From assembly GCA_044233795.1 (NCBI GenBank), contig JBIIJL010000031.1:1-22777 (forward strand): DNA of 22,777 nt, read 5' to 3'. Source of the stretch: JBIIJL01 sp044233795. Lineage in GTDB: Bacteria > Pseudomonadota > Gammaproteobacteria > Legionellales > Legionellaceae. The position numbers and the translations under genes were made by a program. Numbering within the stretch: the first letter of the stretch is position 1; every line of letters begins with the position of its first letter. The notes below the pieces were generated by a model. The model made no database searches and was not told the origin of the DNA. It saw nothing but the letters and a program-made list of their open reading frames with translations. Positions 1 to 7,821 of the stretch are shown here, piece after piece.

Positions 1-43
1 CAAAGCGGCGTGTATAGCCTGCCAAAAACTCTTGTGTGTTCAT
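1..43 (-). CDS. 5' end of an unidentified leftward gene (partial)
   Basis: Reading leftward from 43, an ATG opens a frame that stays open to the window edge and encodes MNTQEFLAGYTRRF. An AGGGGA ribosome-binding site lies just upstream at about 50-56, and a promoter-like pair lies further upstream at 128-158. Only 14 codons are inside the window, so the product cannot be named. The call rests on the start, the binding site and the promoter. Confidence 0.5.
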   Translation of the reverse strand, partial: MNTQEFLAGYTRRF

Positions 44-127
44 GTTCTCGTCCCCTTGTTCTTCTTTTTTCAGAACGGTCTCGATCTTCGCGAACGCCAT
101 TCACGAGAATTACTTCTCTCTAATTTC

Positions 128-158
128 AGTATAGGCGAAAAACAGTGGATTAGGACAA
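128..158 (-). promoter_or_regulatory. Candidate sigma-70 promoter for the gene starting at 43
   Basis: On the minus strand, a TATACT -10 box (128-133) and a TTGTCC -35 box (153-158) are separated by 19 bp, which is slightly long. Transcription would start near 121 and give a leader of about 80 nt before the ATG at 43. The -10 match is strong (5 of 6); the -35 is moderate. There is no competing gene in 44-256, which fits a regulatory spacer. Confidence 0.4.
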
Positions 159-256
159 TTCTATTAGGAAAATTATTTAGGCAAAGTTTGAGAAGAATCA
201 ATTGGTTGCAAATTGAGCAGCATGGACTCAAGAACCATTCAGCATAAAAATATTGC

Positions 257-2272
257 TTAGGGTAGCGTGCATGGAGCTGTCTTGGCTTGGTAAAAATTTT
301 GCATGGCCGTTGTGCAATTGAGGTGATTAGTTGGATCAGTTTGCGCTAGTCCGTCAATCAATAGAGCTTGTGTCACAAGAGTTTGCTGGGTGTCAGTGCA
401 GTGTGGGTTAATCAACCAAGTTGGTATATCAGCACTGGTGAAGTGGTTTGCATACAATAGATTGGTGAGTTCGCAAATCACATAAGCGTGTTGGAAAGTA
501 CATAAATGGGTATAGTCAGAATAGCCGTTATATTTTTTTACCGCCAGTGCCATGCCTTGATTATAAAAATTGCCAAGGTTCTGGTAGATAATACTCTCTA
601 AGAGATTACCCCTTGGTCCCGCATTGCTCGAAGAGATACAATCCGAATTGGTGTAGGTCTTGTTTTTATTAAATACATAACAAAAATTAAACCCGTATCC
701 GATAGATACGGGTTGAGGAGAAAATTCTGTACCCCTGGCATCCAAAAATTCCAATCCTGCGCCGCCACCGCCGCCGCCAGTGATGGTGATAGTGTATCCC
801 GTGTCGTAGAGCATAGGGATAAGTGTCTGATAAAGATAGGTTAAATTATTTACATATTCAGTCAGAATGTCGCTTACTCCCATCAAGGGAGATGTAGCGG
901 GCGGGTAATATGAGTATGCCACTGGCGGCGGGAGTGCGAATGTGACAGGCGTTCCTTCGAACGTACTGAGTCCACTGCCAATACCCGCCCCCAATCCAAG
1001 ACCATTGAGATTCACACCGTTACGTGCATAGCAGTTGGCAAATTGGCTACCACCGCCGCCGCCAGATCCTATATTGAGCAGGGCTATGGGTGGGGTATTA
1101 ATGGACTCTGGTGTCGTATTACCGCCACCGCCGCCGCCACCTCCTGTAAATAGCGTATAATGCGTTGTACTTCCGGGCATGAACGCTTCAATCTGGTATC
1201 CAGCGCCACTCCCACCACCACCGCTTATCCCCCAGTAATTATTACCCACTGGTGGCCATGTATCAATCAAATCGATATTCTTTTGATACGGCAAGTAATA
1301 CATGCTTAGGCAGGGGGCTTGTGAATTTACTCCGCAAGAATCATAAGATCTAGTATCTTGTTGCAGATAATAGGTGTTTAAAAAATTTACATATCCTGTG
1401 TAGCCTAAGTCTTTCACTGATGTATCCATATTCATTGTGCCAAATTGCGACAATAGTTGGGATAAGTTATCTAATACCAATGTGTTATCTGTAATTGGAT
1501 AGGAGGTACCGAGAAGTTTTGTAAGATAGGGTGGGAATAATTTGCTTAAAGAGGCTTGACCAGTCTCAGCACTATTGCTCGAGGCATAACCTATCAGCGT
1601 GCATAATTGAGTTCCACCACCGGTGATGCGTGAGTCTAAATTGACGCCATTTTGTTTTGCATCAATACAATTGATGGTTGTTTCATTGGCGTTTGGTGTA
1701 TGTTGATAATAATTAAAATGTTGCTCTGCACTAGCAAGGGTTGTATTCAGTGTGCGCGCTATGAGTTGATAGAAGTTGAGTGCATATTGATAGGAACCAC
1801 TACAATTTAGGGCAGCATAGGGGCGAGATTGGATATTATTGCAGTTGGTGGAAACAATGGTGTTAGAAGCCACGGTGATATCAAAACCAATGGGATCGGT
1901 AGAGCACCAGAGGTTATTATGCCCACATATTTTTATCTTTCCAGTAAAGTGCCCGGGTGTATCCGGATTAAATCTGATAGCCAACTGGCAAGTATCTCCT
2001 GAGTTGAGCAAATTGCCACAAGTAGAGTTCGTTACATCAGCAGTGTAATGTTCTGGTAGGAAAGAAATGATTGGCATAGGAGAGCCACTTTGATTGGTAA
2101 TTGACATAAAGCGGCTGGTGGGAGGACTATATAAGCCCATAGTGGTTGGAAAGCTTGTTTCTCCTAGTAGCAATTGAATTTTGAAGATTGGATCAGATTG
2201 AGCACACAAAGGATAGAGTGAGAATATAATAGAAAAGAATAATCGTATCATCGGCGACATACTATAATGCAT
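257..2272 (-). CDS. Secreted cysteine- and glycine-rich protein with ASH-like N-terminal domain, hypothetical
   Basis: The 671-residue product starts with a hydrophobic signal peptide (about residues 8-24, predicted cut near CAQ-SDP), so it is probably exported through Sec. Residues about 45-135 look like an ASH/MSP-type beta-sandwich of the choice-of-anchor class, with the pattern TCGNLLNSGDTC, then IRFNPDTPGHFTGKIKI. A middle region rich in Cys, Asn and Tyr follows, then glycine tracts at 351-358, 377-384, 402-408 and 499-506. Each glycine tract follows a short hydrophobic strand-like segment, and a Cys-rich C-terminus (530-671) comes after them. Such tracts recall the polyglycine-II cores of ALK/LTK glycine-rich domains and the phage S16 adhesin; this is analogy, not homology shown here. 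The start at 2272 lies 12 nt after AGGAG and overlaps the end of the upstream barrel gene by 11 bp, so the two are likely co-translated. MSPMIRL or MIRLFF are alternative starts. I do not recognise a named family for the whole protein. Confidence 0.75.
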   Translation of the reverse strand: MHYSMSPMIRLFFSIIFSLYPLCAQSDPIFKIQLLLGETSFPTTMGLYSPPTSRFMSITNQSGSPMPIISFLPEHYTADVTNSTCGNLLNSGDTCQLAIRFNPDTPGHFTGKIKICGHNNLWCSTDPIGFDITVASNTIVSTNCNNIQSRPYAALNCSGSYQYALNFYQLIARTLNTTLASAEQHFNYYQHTPNANETTINCIDAKQNGVNLDSRITGGGTQLCTLIGYASSNSAETGQASLSKLFPPYLTKLLGTSYPITDNTLVLDNLSQLLSQFGTMNMDTSVKDLGYTGYVNFLNTYYLQQDTRSYDSCGVNSQAPCLSMYYLPYQKNIDLIDTWPPVGNNYWGISGGGGSGAGYQIEAFMPGSTTHYTLFTGGGGGGGGNTTPESINTPPIALLNIGSGGGGGSQFANCYARNGVNLNGLGLGAGIGSGLSTFEGTPVTFALPPPVAYSYYPPATSPLMGVSDILTEYVNNLTYLYQTLIPMLYDTGYTITITGGGGGGAGLEFLDARGTEFSPQPVSIGYGFNFCYVFNKNKTYTNSDCISSSNAGPRGNLLESIIYQNLGNFYNQGMALAVKKYNGYSDYTHLCTFQHAYVICELTNLLYANHFTSADIPTWLINPHCTDTQQTLVTQALLIDGLAQTDPTNHLNCTTAMQNFYQAKTAPCTLP
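755..1222 (-). repeat. Four GGN-codon (glycine) tracts inside the secreted protein gene
   Basis: Four tracts of mainly GGC and GGT codons occur at 755-778, 1049-1069, 1121-1144 and 1199-1222. They are seen on the plus strand as CCGCCACCGCCGCCGCC-like runs. They are far richer in G+C than the surrounding A+T-rich coding sequence. The repeats are imperfect and keep the reading frame, so length changes would add or remove glycines rather than truncate the protein. Confidence 0.8.
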
Positions 2273-2984
2273 GATAGAAACGCACTCCTAAGCTTAAGGT
2301 TTGGTACTGTAATGCACCTGTGGACAAATGTTCCAGAGTGTTTTGCGAGGGGCTAAGCCCAAGCTGTCCTTGACCGGCATCTACAAAACGATAAGCACAT
2401 TCAAAGACCACACCTGCAAATGTATAATCTAAAACAGCACCTAACTCATAAGCCCAATGTGTGCGTTGGCCATTATGAAAATGTTCTTCTGAGCTTGCTG
2501 AGTAATTATTCAGAGGCGTTTCGATAAACTGACCTGTTTTGTTTGACGCGGCGCCAATGCCTGCTATTAATCCTGGCTGCAGGCGATGTTTTTTCCAAGT
2601 CACGATATGGTCAATGAGGAGTAGCGTGCTATGTACATCATAGTGGTAGGCAAGATTTTGAAATTGAGGTGAGTTTAATTGTTGTACTTCACCTGAAAGA
2701 GACATGCCTATCATAGGTAAAAAGCGTAGGCTTGTATTCATTTGTAGGGCTGCTTGACTCATCGTTCTAAGACCAACACCTAGGATCATGGTGCCGTTAT
2801 TTTTCCATTGCTTATTTCCTAGATAAGTATTTCCTAAATTATCAAAGAGATTTATTGCCTGAGAGTGGCCAGTATAAGCCCACCAGGCCCCTGCATCTAA
2901 GCTAAAAAAGGGTTGTATCTTTGCAGCACTAGATGTTGACATCAAGCAAATGATGATTATTTTTAAGAAAGATGAGATGTTCAT
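2262..2984 (-). CDS. Outer-membrane beta-barrel protein, hypothetical
   Basis: The 240-residue product has a typical Sec signal peptide (hydrophobic residues about 7-16, cleavage around SSA-AK, residues 19-22). Most of the mature protein is alternating polar and hydrophobic stretches with aromatic residues, such as PFFSLDAGAWWAYTG, MILGVGLRTM, SLRFLPMIGMSL, LQPGLIAGIGAAS, HWAYELGAVLDYTF and YQTLSLGVRFYHAL. This pattern and length suit a small, roughly eight-stranded outer-membrane barrel. The last residue is Leu rather than the usual terminal Phe, although an aromatic pair (FY) lies four residues before it. The stop codon lies inside the start of the downstream glycine-rich protein gene (11-bp overlap), so the two proteins probably work together at the cell surface. 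No strong ribosome-binding site precedes the ATG at 2984. Specific ligand or family unknown. Confidence 0.75.
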   Translation of the reverse strand: MNISSFLKIIIICLMSTSSAAKIQPFFSLDAGAWWAYTGHSQAINLFDNLGNTYLGNKQWKNNGTMILGVGLRTMSQAALQMNTSLRFLPMIGMSLSGEVQQLNSPQFQNLAYHYDVHSTLLLIDHIVTWKKHRLQPGLIAGIGAASNKTGQFIETPLNNYSASSEEHFHNGQRTHWAYELGAVLDYTFAGVVFECAYRFVDAGQGQLGLSPSQNTLEHLSTGALQYQTLSLGVRFYHAL

Positions 2985-3255
2985 CAGGTATTCTATATTG
3001 TTTTTTTAAAGGAAAGAAAGTTGTGATTAGCGGCTCTTTATTTTTTCTGGTGATAACATCATTGATCTTGATATAGATCTCCTGGATGTTTCGGATAAGC
3101 CGAGGCACGTAGGCCGGTGGGAGCAATTGCTCACCCCCCTCATTGTTCGGAAATTTCTGCAGTTCCAGCTTGGGCCTCTTTGTTGGGGGTTTGGGCTTGA
3201 AAAAACCCGGTTCTGGAGTGAGAATGGGCAACAAGAACGACTTAGGAGTGTCATG
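2985..3255. other. Divergent intergenic region with a G+C-richer segment and a 12-bp palindrome
   Basis: This spacer separates the leftward barrel gene from rightward pepN. The part next to the barrel gene (2985-3060) is A+T-rich. The part from about 3081 to 3230 is clearly richer in G+C than its surroundings. A perfect palindrome, GAGCAATTGCTC, lies at 3121-3132 and extends imperfectly into GTG/CAC flanks. A weak pepN promoter may be TTGAAA (3197-3202) with GAGAAT (3220-3225). A leftward frame with a TTG start (3234 to 2929, 101 codons) spans most of it, but it lacks a good ribosome-binding site, overlaps the barrel gene by 56 bp and is not called as a gene. Confidence 0.5.
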
Positions 3256-5847
3256 ATGTCAGAAGTAACTATTTATCGAAAAGACTATCAACCGTGTCCT
3301 TTCATGTTAAAAACGGTTGATTTGGATTTTGAACTTTTCGACGACCATACCATGGTTACCAGTCGGATGGTTTTAAAACGCGTACATAATGGGGTCCTAC
3401 AGTTAAATGGTGATGAACTTGAACTTATCAGTATTCATTTGGATGATGAGAAATTGTCAGCCAAAGCGTATGAGTTGGTTGATGGTGACTTAGTCATTGA
3501 GCACTGTCCTGATGAATTTACTCTTACCATAATGACACGTATACGTCCGCAAGATAACACTATCCTATCAGGCCTTTATCGTTCCAACGAACTTTTCTGT
3601 ACTCAGTGTGAGTCCCACGGATTTAGGCGCATGACTTTCTTTCTTGATAGGCCGGATGTTTTGGCTATCTATACAACACGTATCTGTGCAGATAAAGAGC
3701 GTTTCCCCGTGCTATTGTCAAATGGTAATCTTATCGATCAAGGCGATGCTTCCAATAATCGCCACTGGGTGGTTTGGCACGATCCGTTCAAAAAACCTTG
3801 CTATCTATTTGCTTTGGTGGCTGGTAATTTGGTGTGCATTGAAGATAAATTTATTACATGTTCTAAAAGGTCAGTTGATTTGCGTATTTATGTTGAATCA
3901 CAAAATCAAGAAAAATGTGCTCATGCAATGACGTCATTAAAAAATGCGATGGCTTGGGATGAAAAAGAATATGGCCGTGAGTACGATCTTGATATCTTTA
4001 TGATTGTAGCGGTGAATGATTTCAATTTTGGAGCGATGGAGAATAAAGGGCTTAATATCTTTAACTCAAAGTATATTCTGGCACGACCACAAACTGCGAC
4101 AGATGAAGATTATCGAGCAATCGAAGGGGTTGTTGGACATGAATATTTTCATAATTGGACTGGTAATCGTGTGACTTGTCGCGATTGGTTTCAACTGAGC
4201 TTGAAAGAGGGTTTGACGGTTTTTCGTGACCAAGAATTCTCTCGTGATATGGGTTCGCGCGAAGTTGATCGTATTGGCGATGTGAAATTGTTAAAAAGCG
4301 CTCAGTTTCCTGAGGATGCTGGTAGCATGGCGCATCCTGTTAGGCCTGAGTCTTATCAAGAAATCAGTAATTTCTACACCGCAACGATTTATAACAAGGG
4401 TGCTGAAGTGATCCGAATGCAGGAAACACTGTTGGGTCATGATGGTTTTAGGCGAGGGATGGATTTATATTTTGAACGTCATGATGGTCAAGCAGTAACC
4501 ATTGATGATTTTGTTGCTGCAATGGAAGATGCTAACCAAAAAGATTTAACGCTGTTTAAGCGCTGGTATAGTCAAGCAGGGACCCCCGTTGTCGTTGCAA
4601 AAAGCCATTACCAAGATGGTTGTTTAACGCTGACAATATCTCAATCGTGCAGACCAACGCCTGAGTGTCAAAAAAAATTGCCCTTTCACATTCCTATTCG
4701 TATTGCGTTATTTGATAGCGAAGGACATGAAATGCCCATCGAAAATAGGGTGTTGGAACTTCGTGAAGAGACAGAGATCTTTAAGTTTAATAATTTGTCT
4801 GAAAAGCCCATTATTTCATTGCTCAGAGATTTTTCAGCCCCAGTGGTTTTAAAGCTTGAGATGAGTGAAGAAGAAGGGCTCTCTTTGTTGCGTTTTGAAA
4901 GTAACGGTTATGCAAAATGGGATGCGGCCTCTCGTCTTGTCCATTCAACGTTAAGTGCTTGGTATCATCATACGACAAAAGAAAGCTTCCTTATCTCACC
5001 AAAGCTTACGGAAGCGCTAGGTCATGTTTTGGAGGATGAGTCACTGGATTATGATCTTCGGGCAGAGCTATTAATACCGCCTGGTTTTGAAGAAGTTATT
5101 CAGGATTTATCAGATGTTGATGTTGATAAGATAGAAAGATGCCGTGATGCTTATAAGGTAGAACTTGGGCGAGCCTTGCTGCCCAAATTGTTGGCAACAT
5201 ATGCTGCACTTTGGGAAATAGAAGACCACGCGATTCATGGTAAGGCATATGGTCGGCGTAAGTTGCGGAATGTGTGTTTAGCTCTCTTAATGAAGGGCTT
5301 TGAAGATCGTGAGGATATTCTCAAACTTACGCAAGAGCAGTTTTTCAAAGCTGGCACCATGACTGATCAATTGGCAAGTTTTGCGCTTTTGGTGAATAGT
5401 CCAAATGCACTTGTTCGCGAGGAAGCTACTAATCTATTTTATAGCCAATGGAAAGATGACGAGCTGGTGTTAGACAAATGGTTTGCTCTTCAAGCTGGTT
5501 GTGTTTTAAACGGAACGCTCGAACGTGTTAAAGCGTTATTGGAACATCCGCAGTTTAATATCAAAAATCCAAATCGAGTCCGATCTTTGGTGGGAGCTTT
5601 TGCGCTTAATAATCCCCGGCATTTTCATGCAGTGGATGGGAGTGGTTATGCTTTCTTAACGGATATATTAATAGAAGTTGACAAAATTAATCCCTTGACA
5701 GCATCAAGGCTTGCCACCCCATTTACTCGTCTAAAACGCTATAATCAGGTAAGACGGGTGCTTATTAGACAGCAATTAGAACGGTTAGCCTCTGAGGACT
5801 TATCAAAAGACATGCGTGAGTTGGTAAGTAAGAGTTTAAAAGACTAA
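3256..5847 (+). CDS. pepN: Aminopeptidase N (M1 family zinc metallopeptidase)
   Basis: PepN is a cytoplasmic M1 aminopeptidase that removes N-terminal residues from peptides made by ATP-dependent proteases. The 863-residue product has the GAMEN exopeptidase motif at 259-263, the zinc site HEYFH at 295-299 and the third ligand Glu at 318 (KEGLTVFRDQEFS). This is the same spacing as in the E. coli enzyme (870 residues), and the alpha-helical C-terminal domain is complete. The frame stays open upstream to 3127, but AGGAG at 3244-3248 sits 7 nt before the ATG at 3256 (MSEVTIYRKDYQ), and the extra N-terminal residues would be unlike the family; 3253 is a second ATG with poorer spacing. aroE follows after 4 bp, so the two are probably one transcription unit. 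Confidence 0.96.
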   Translation: MSEVTIYRKDYQPCPFMLKTVDLDFELFDDHTMVTSRMVLKRVHNGVLQLNGDELELISIHLDDEKLSAKAYELVDGDLVIEHCPDEFTLTIMTRIRPQDNTILSGLYRSNELFCTQCESHGFRRMTFFLDRPDVLAIYTTRICADKERFPVLLSNGNLIDQGDASNNRHWVVWHDPFKKPCYLFALVAGNLVCIEDKFITCSKRSVDLRIYVESQNQEKCAHAMTSLKNAMAWDEKEYGREYDLDIFMIVAVNDFNFGAMENKGLNIFNSKYILARPQTATDEDYRAIEGVVGHEYFHNWTGNRVTCRDWFQLSLKEGLTVFRDQEFSRDMGSREVDRIGDVKLLKSAQFPEDAGSMAHPVRPESYQEISNFYTATIYNKGAEVIRMQETLLGHDGFRRGMDLYFERHDGQAVTIDDFVAAMEDANQKDLTLFKRWYSQAGTPVVVAKSHYQDGCLTLTISQSCRPTPECQKKLPFHIPIRIALFDSEGHEMPIENRVLELREETEIFKFNNLSEKPIISLLRDFSAPVVLKLEMSEEEGLSLLRFESNGYAKWDAASRLVHSTLSAWYHHTTKESFLISPKLTEALGHVLEDESLDYDLRAELLIPPGFEEVIQDLSDVDVDKIERCRDAYKVELGRALLPKLLATYAALWEIEDHAIHGKAYGRRKLRNVCLALLMKGFEDREDILKLTQEQFFKAGTMTDQLASFALLVNSPNALVREEATNLFYSQWKDDELVLDKWFALQAGCVLNGTLERVKALLEHPQFNIKNPNRVRSLVGAFALNNPRHFHAVDGSGYAFLTDILIEVDKINPLTASRLATPFTRLKRYNQVRRVLIRQQLERLASEDLSKDMRELVSKSLKD

Positions 5848-5851
5848 GCGC

Positions 5852-6670
5852 ATGTCAGTTCGATTCGCGGTATTGGGCAATCCAATTGCCCATAGTTTAT
5901 CTCCATTCATTCATACGTCGTTTGCGAAACAAATGGGTATTGATTTGCGGTATGACAAAATTCATGTTGAGTTAGCTCAGTTTGAACAAACAGTGATTGA
6001 TTTTTTTGATCAAGGAGGGGTTGGATTAAATGTTACTCTTCCTTTTAAAGAGCGCGCTTTTCTGATGAGTGATGAGCAAAGCCCACGAAGTGCCGCGGCC
6101 CGGGCTGCTAATACGTTATGGATGAAGCAAGGTCGCTTATGCGCAGATAATACAGATGGTGAGGCTTTAGTATGCGATCTTAAGCGCTACACTGTATTGG
6201 ATGGTGAGAGTATTTTATTACTAGGTGCCGGAGGAGCTGCACGAGGGGTTGTGGGGCCCTTACTTGATAGTAATCCATGTATACTGACTGTCGCGAATCG
6301 AACCATATCTAGGGCTCAGAGCTTGCAACATGATTTTCCTCAGGTGGCTTGCTTGGGTTTTGAAGATATTGCTCAAGATGCATTACTTCATGATTACAAT
6401 ATTGTAATCAATGCAACTGCTGTGCGTTTAGATGAGAGTTTTCCTATACTGCCAGAGGTATTGTTTAGCACAAAACCATTTTGTTATGATCTTTCCTATG
6501 GAGAGCTTCAACGCACGTATTTTGTAAAGCTTGCAGAGCAGCATGATTGTGCGAGTTCTGATGGCTTAGGTATGCTTGTGGAGCAAGCAGCACTAGCATT
6601 TTATATATGGCATGGGATAAAACCTGTTACCTTACCCGTCTTAGAGATGCTTAGGCAAAAAAAGCGTTGA
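5852..6670 (+). CDS. aroE: Shikimate dehydrogenase (NADP+)
   Basis: AroE reduces 3-dehydroshikimate to shikimate with NADPH in aromatic amino acid and folate precursor synthesis. The 272-residue product shows the shikimate-binding Ser15/Ser17 (NPIAHSLSP), catalytic Lys66 in NVTLPFKE, Asn87, Asp102 in DNTDG, the nucleotide loop GAGGAARG (125-132), the NADP-selective NRTxxR motif (NRTISR) and the C-terminal DGLGMLVEQAA. The usual NATS is NATA here. No good ribosome-binding site precedes the ATG, and with a 4-bp gap from pepN the gene is probably translated by coupling. Its 3' end overlaps the converging patatin-like gene by 20 bp. Confidence 0.96.
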   Translation: MSVRFAVLGNPIAHSLSPFIHTSFAKQMGIDLRYDKIHVELAQFEQTVIDFFDQGGVGLNVTLPFKERAFLMSDEQSPRSAAARAANTLWMKQGRLCADNTDGEALVCDLKRYTVLDGESILLLGAGGAARGVVGPLLDSNPCILTVANRTISRAQSLQHDFPQVACLGFEDIAQDALLHDYNIVINATAVRLDESFPILPEVLFSTKPFCYDLSYGELQRTYFVKLAEQHDCASSDGLGMLVEQAALAFYIWHGIKPVTLPVLEMLRQKKR

Positions 6671-7760
6671 TTTGAGGGGATACGCGAAGCGTATCTTCAT
6701 AGCCTACAGATAATAACTCGCGGGTGAATTCTTTTTCAAAGAGTAGGAAGCTTAATAAATTACCAGCGTTGCTTTGGGCGCCTAGCACGTTGAGTAATAT
6801 TCTGAGCAAGGTTGGCATTGTTAGATAATGTGCTTGAGCCATTTCTGCGATGCTAACGCTTGGTAAAAGATGAAGCGTTTCAATGGGTCGCCAGGGTGAA
6901 TAGCGTTTTTTCCATAACGACAGCAGGCGAGTTATTTCATTCATCCGACTAACCATTTCGATATCTCTATCAAGGTTATCAAGAAATAGTCCATTGAGCA
7001 TGCTTCCTAAAATGTTTGCAAAGCCGATATCCCCAAATTCGGTCTGAGTTCTTGTCGGAAAACCGGCAGATTGCCTGGTATCTAAGATTAGAATTTTTTC
7101 AACATTAAAACGTACCGCACCTCTTAAAGGCGCAACCAGCCCGAGACCGCCATCACCGTAATGCAAGCTATCGATTGTTATTGTTGGAAAGAACAGGGGC
7201 AATGCGCTTGAAGCAAGGAGATGCTCTTGCTGAAGTACCGTACGTATGCTTTGATGTCTTGGATATTTCCAATCATCAAAATATGGCTGGTCATGTTGAT
7301 AGAACGATATCGTTTGCTGGGTTTCATAGCAGTTGGTGATCACCTCCATAGTTTCTAGTAGATGTGCTTCAATATTCGCTTGGATTTTTGCAAAATCAAT
7401 ATTATCGCTGATAAATTTATGCAATGGGGTGGTATCAAGAAGATGACCTGACTGGCTATGCTTGATTATTAAATGACTTAAATTTCTAAATACAGATTTA
7501 CTCAGTTGGTAATTGCTGGTCTTAAAAATATCTTTGCATTGAATATTGCTCCATAAATCTTCAAGCTTATTAATGCCTGTTTGGAAATCATCTGCGTGTT
7601 GAGCAATGATAGCCGCGTTGATTGAACCAATACTCACCCCAGTTACCATGCTGAAAGGCAGTTTTTTAACATTTAATATCTCACAGATGGCTTTCAGAAC
7701 CCCGGCTTGGTAGGCGCCTCGAGCGCCTCCACCTGCAAGATATAGCGCAATCTTAGGCAT
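6651..7760 (-). CDS. Patatin-like phospholipase
   Basis: The 369-residue product has all patatin hallmarks: the glycine-rich oxyanion loop GGGARG (10-15), the nucleophile elbow GVSIGS with Ser43, and the catalytic-dyad Asp203 in DGG. It should therefore hydrolyse acyl esters, probably of phospholipids. No signal peptide or membrane segment is evident, so it is cytosolic, peripheral, or exported by a non-Sec route; Legionellales do use patatin-fold proteins as secreted effectors, but nothing here shows that for this one. No clear Shine-Dalgarno precedes the ATG. It is transcribed away from the peptide transporter gene and its end overlaps aroE by 20 bp. Substrate unknown. Confidence 0.9.
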   Translation of the reverse strand: MPKIALYLAGGGARGAYQAGVLKAICEILNVKKLPFSMVTGVSIGSINAAIIAQHADDFQTGINKLEDLWSNIQCKDIFKTSNYQLSKSVFRNLSHLIIKHSQSGHLLDTTPLHKFISDNIDFAKIQANIEAHLLETMEVITNCYETQQTISFYQHDQPYFDDWKYPRHQSIRTVLQQEHLLASSALPLFFPTITIDSLHYGDGGLGLVAPLRGAVRFNVEKILILDTRQSAGFPTRTQTEFGDIGFANILGSMLNGLFLDNLDRDIEMVSRMNEITRLLSLWKKRYSPWRPIETLHLLPSVSIAEMAQAHYLTMPTLLRILLNVLGAQSNAGNLLSFLLFEKEFTRELLSVGYEDTLRVSPQINAFFA

Positions 7761-7821
7761 GATGAATAGTTACGTCATTTTAAAGTATCATACTCGAAAA
7801 TATAGTTCACGGGAGGTCATC

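Noticed and set aside
32..247. Plus-strand open frame of 71 codons at the left end
   Set aside because: It overlaps the start, leader and promoter of the leftward gene at 1-43, has no good ribosome-binding site, and its product looks random (LFFFFQ, low complexity).
2929..3234. Minus-strand 101-codon frame starting with TTG between the barrel gene and pepN
   Set aside because: Weak start, no ribosome-binding site, 56-bp overlap with the barrel gene, and almost no room for a promoter. Kept as a finding about the region, not as a gene.
3127..3255. N-terminal extension of pepN by 43 codons
   Set aside because: The ribosome-binding site AGGAG at 3244-3248 and family alignment (MSEVTIYRKDYQ) place the start at 3256.
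7759..7821. N-terminal extension of the peptide transporter by 21 codons
   Set aside because: GGGAGG at 7811-7816 serves the ATG at 7822, and the extension is polar, unlike the family, and overlaps the start of the divergent gene.
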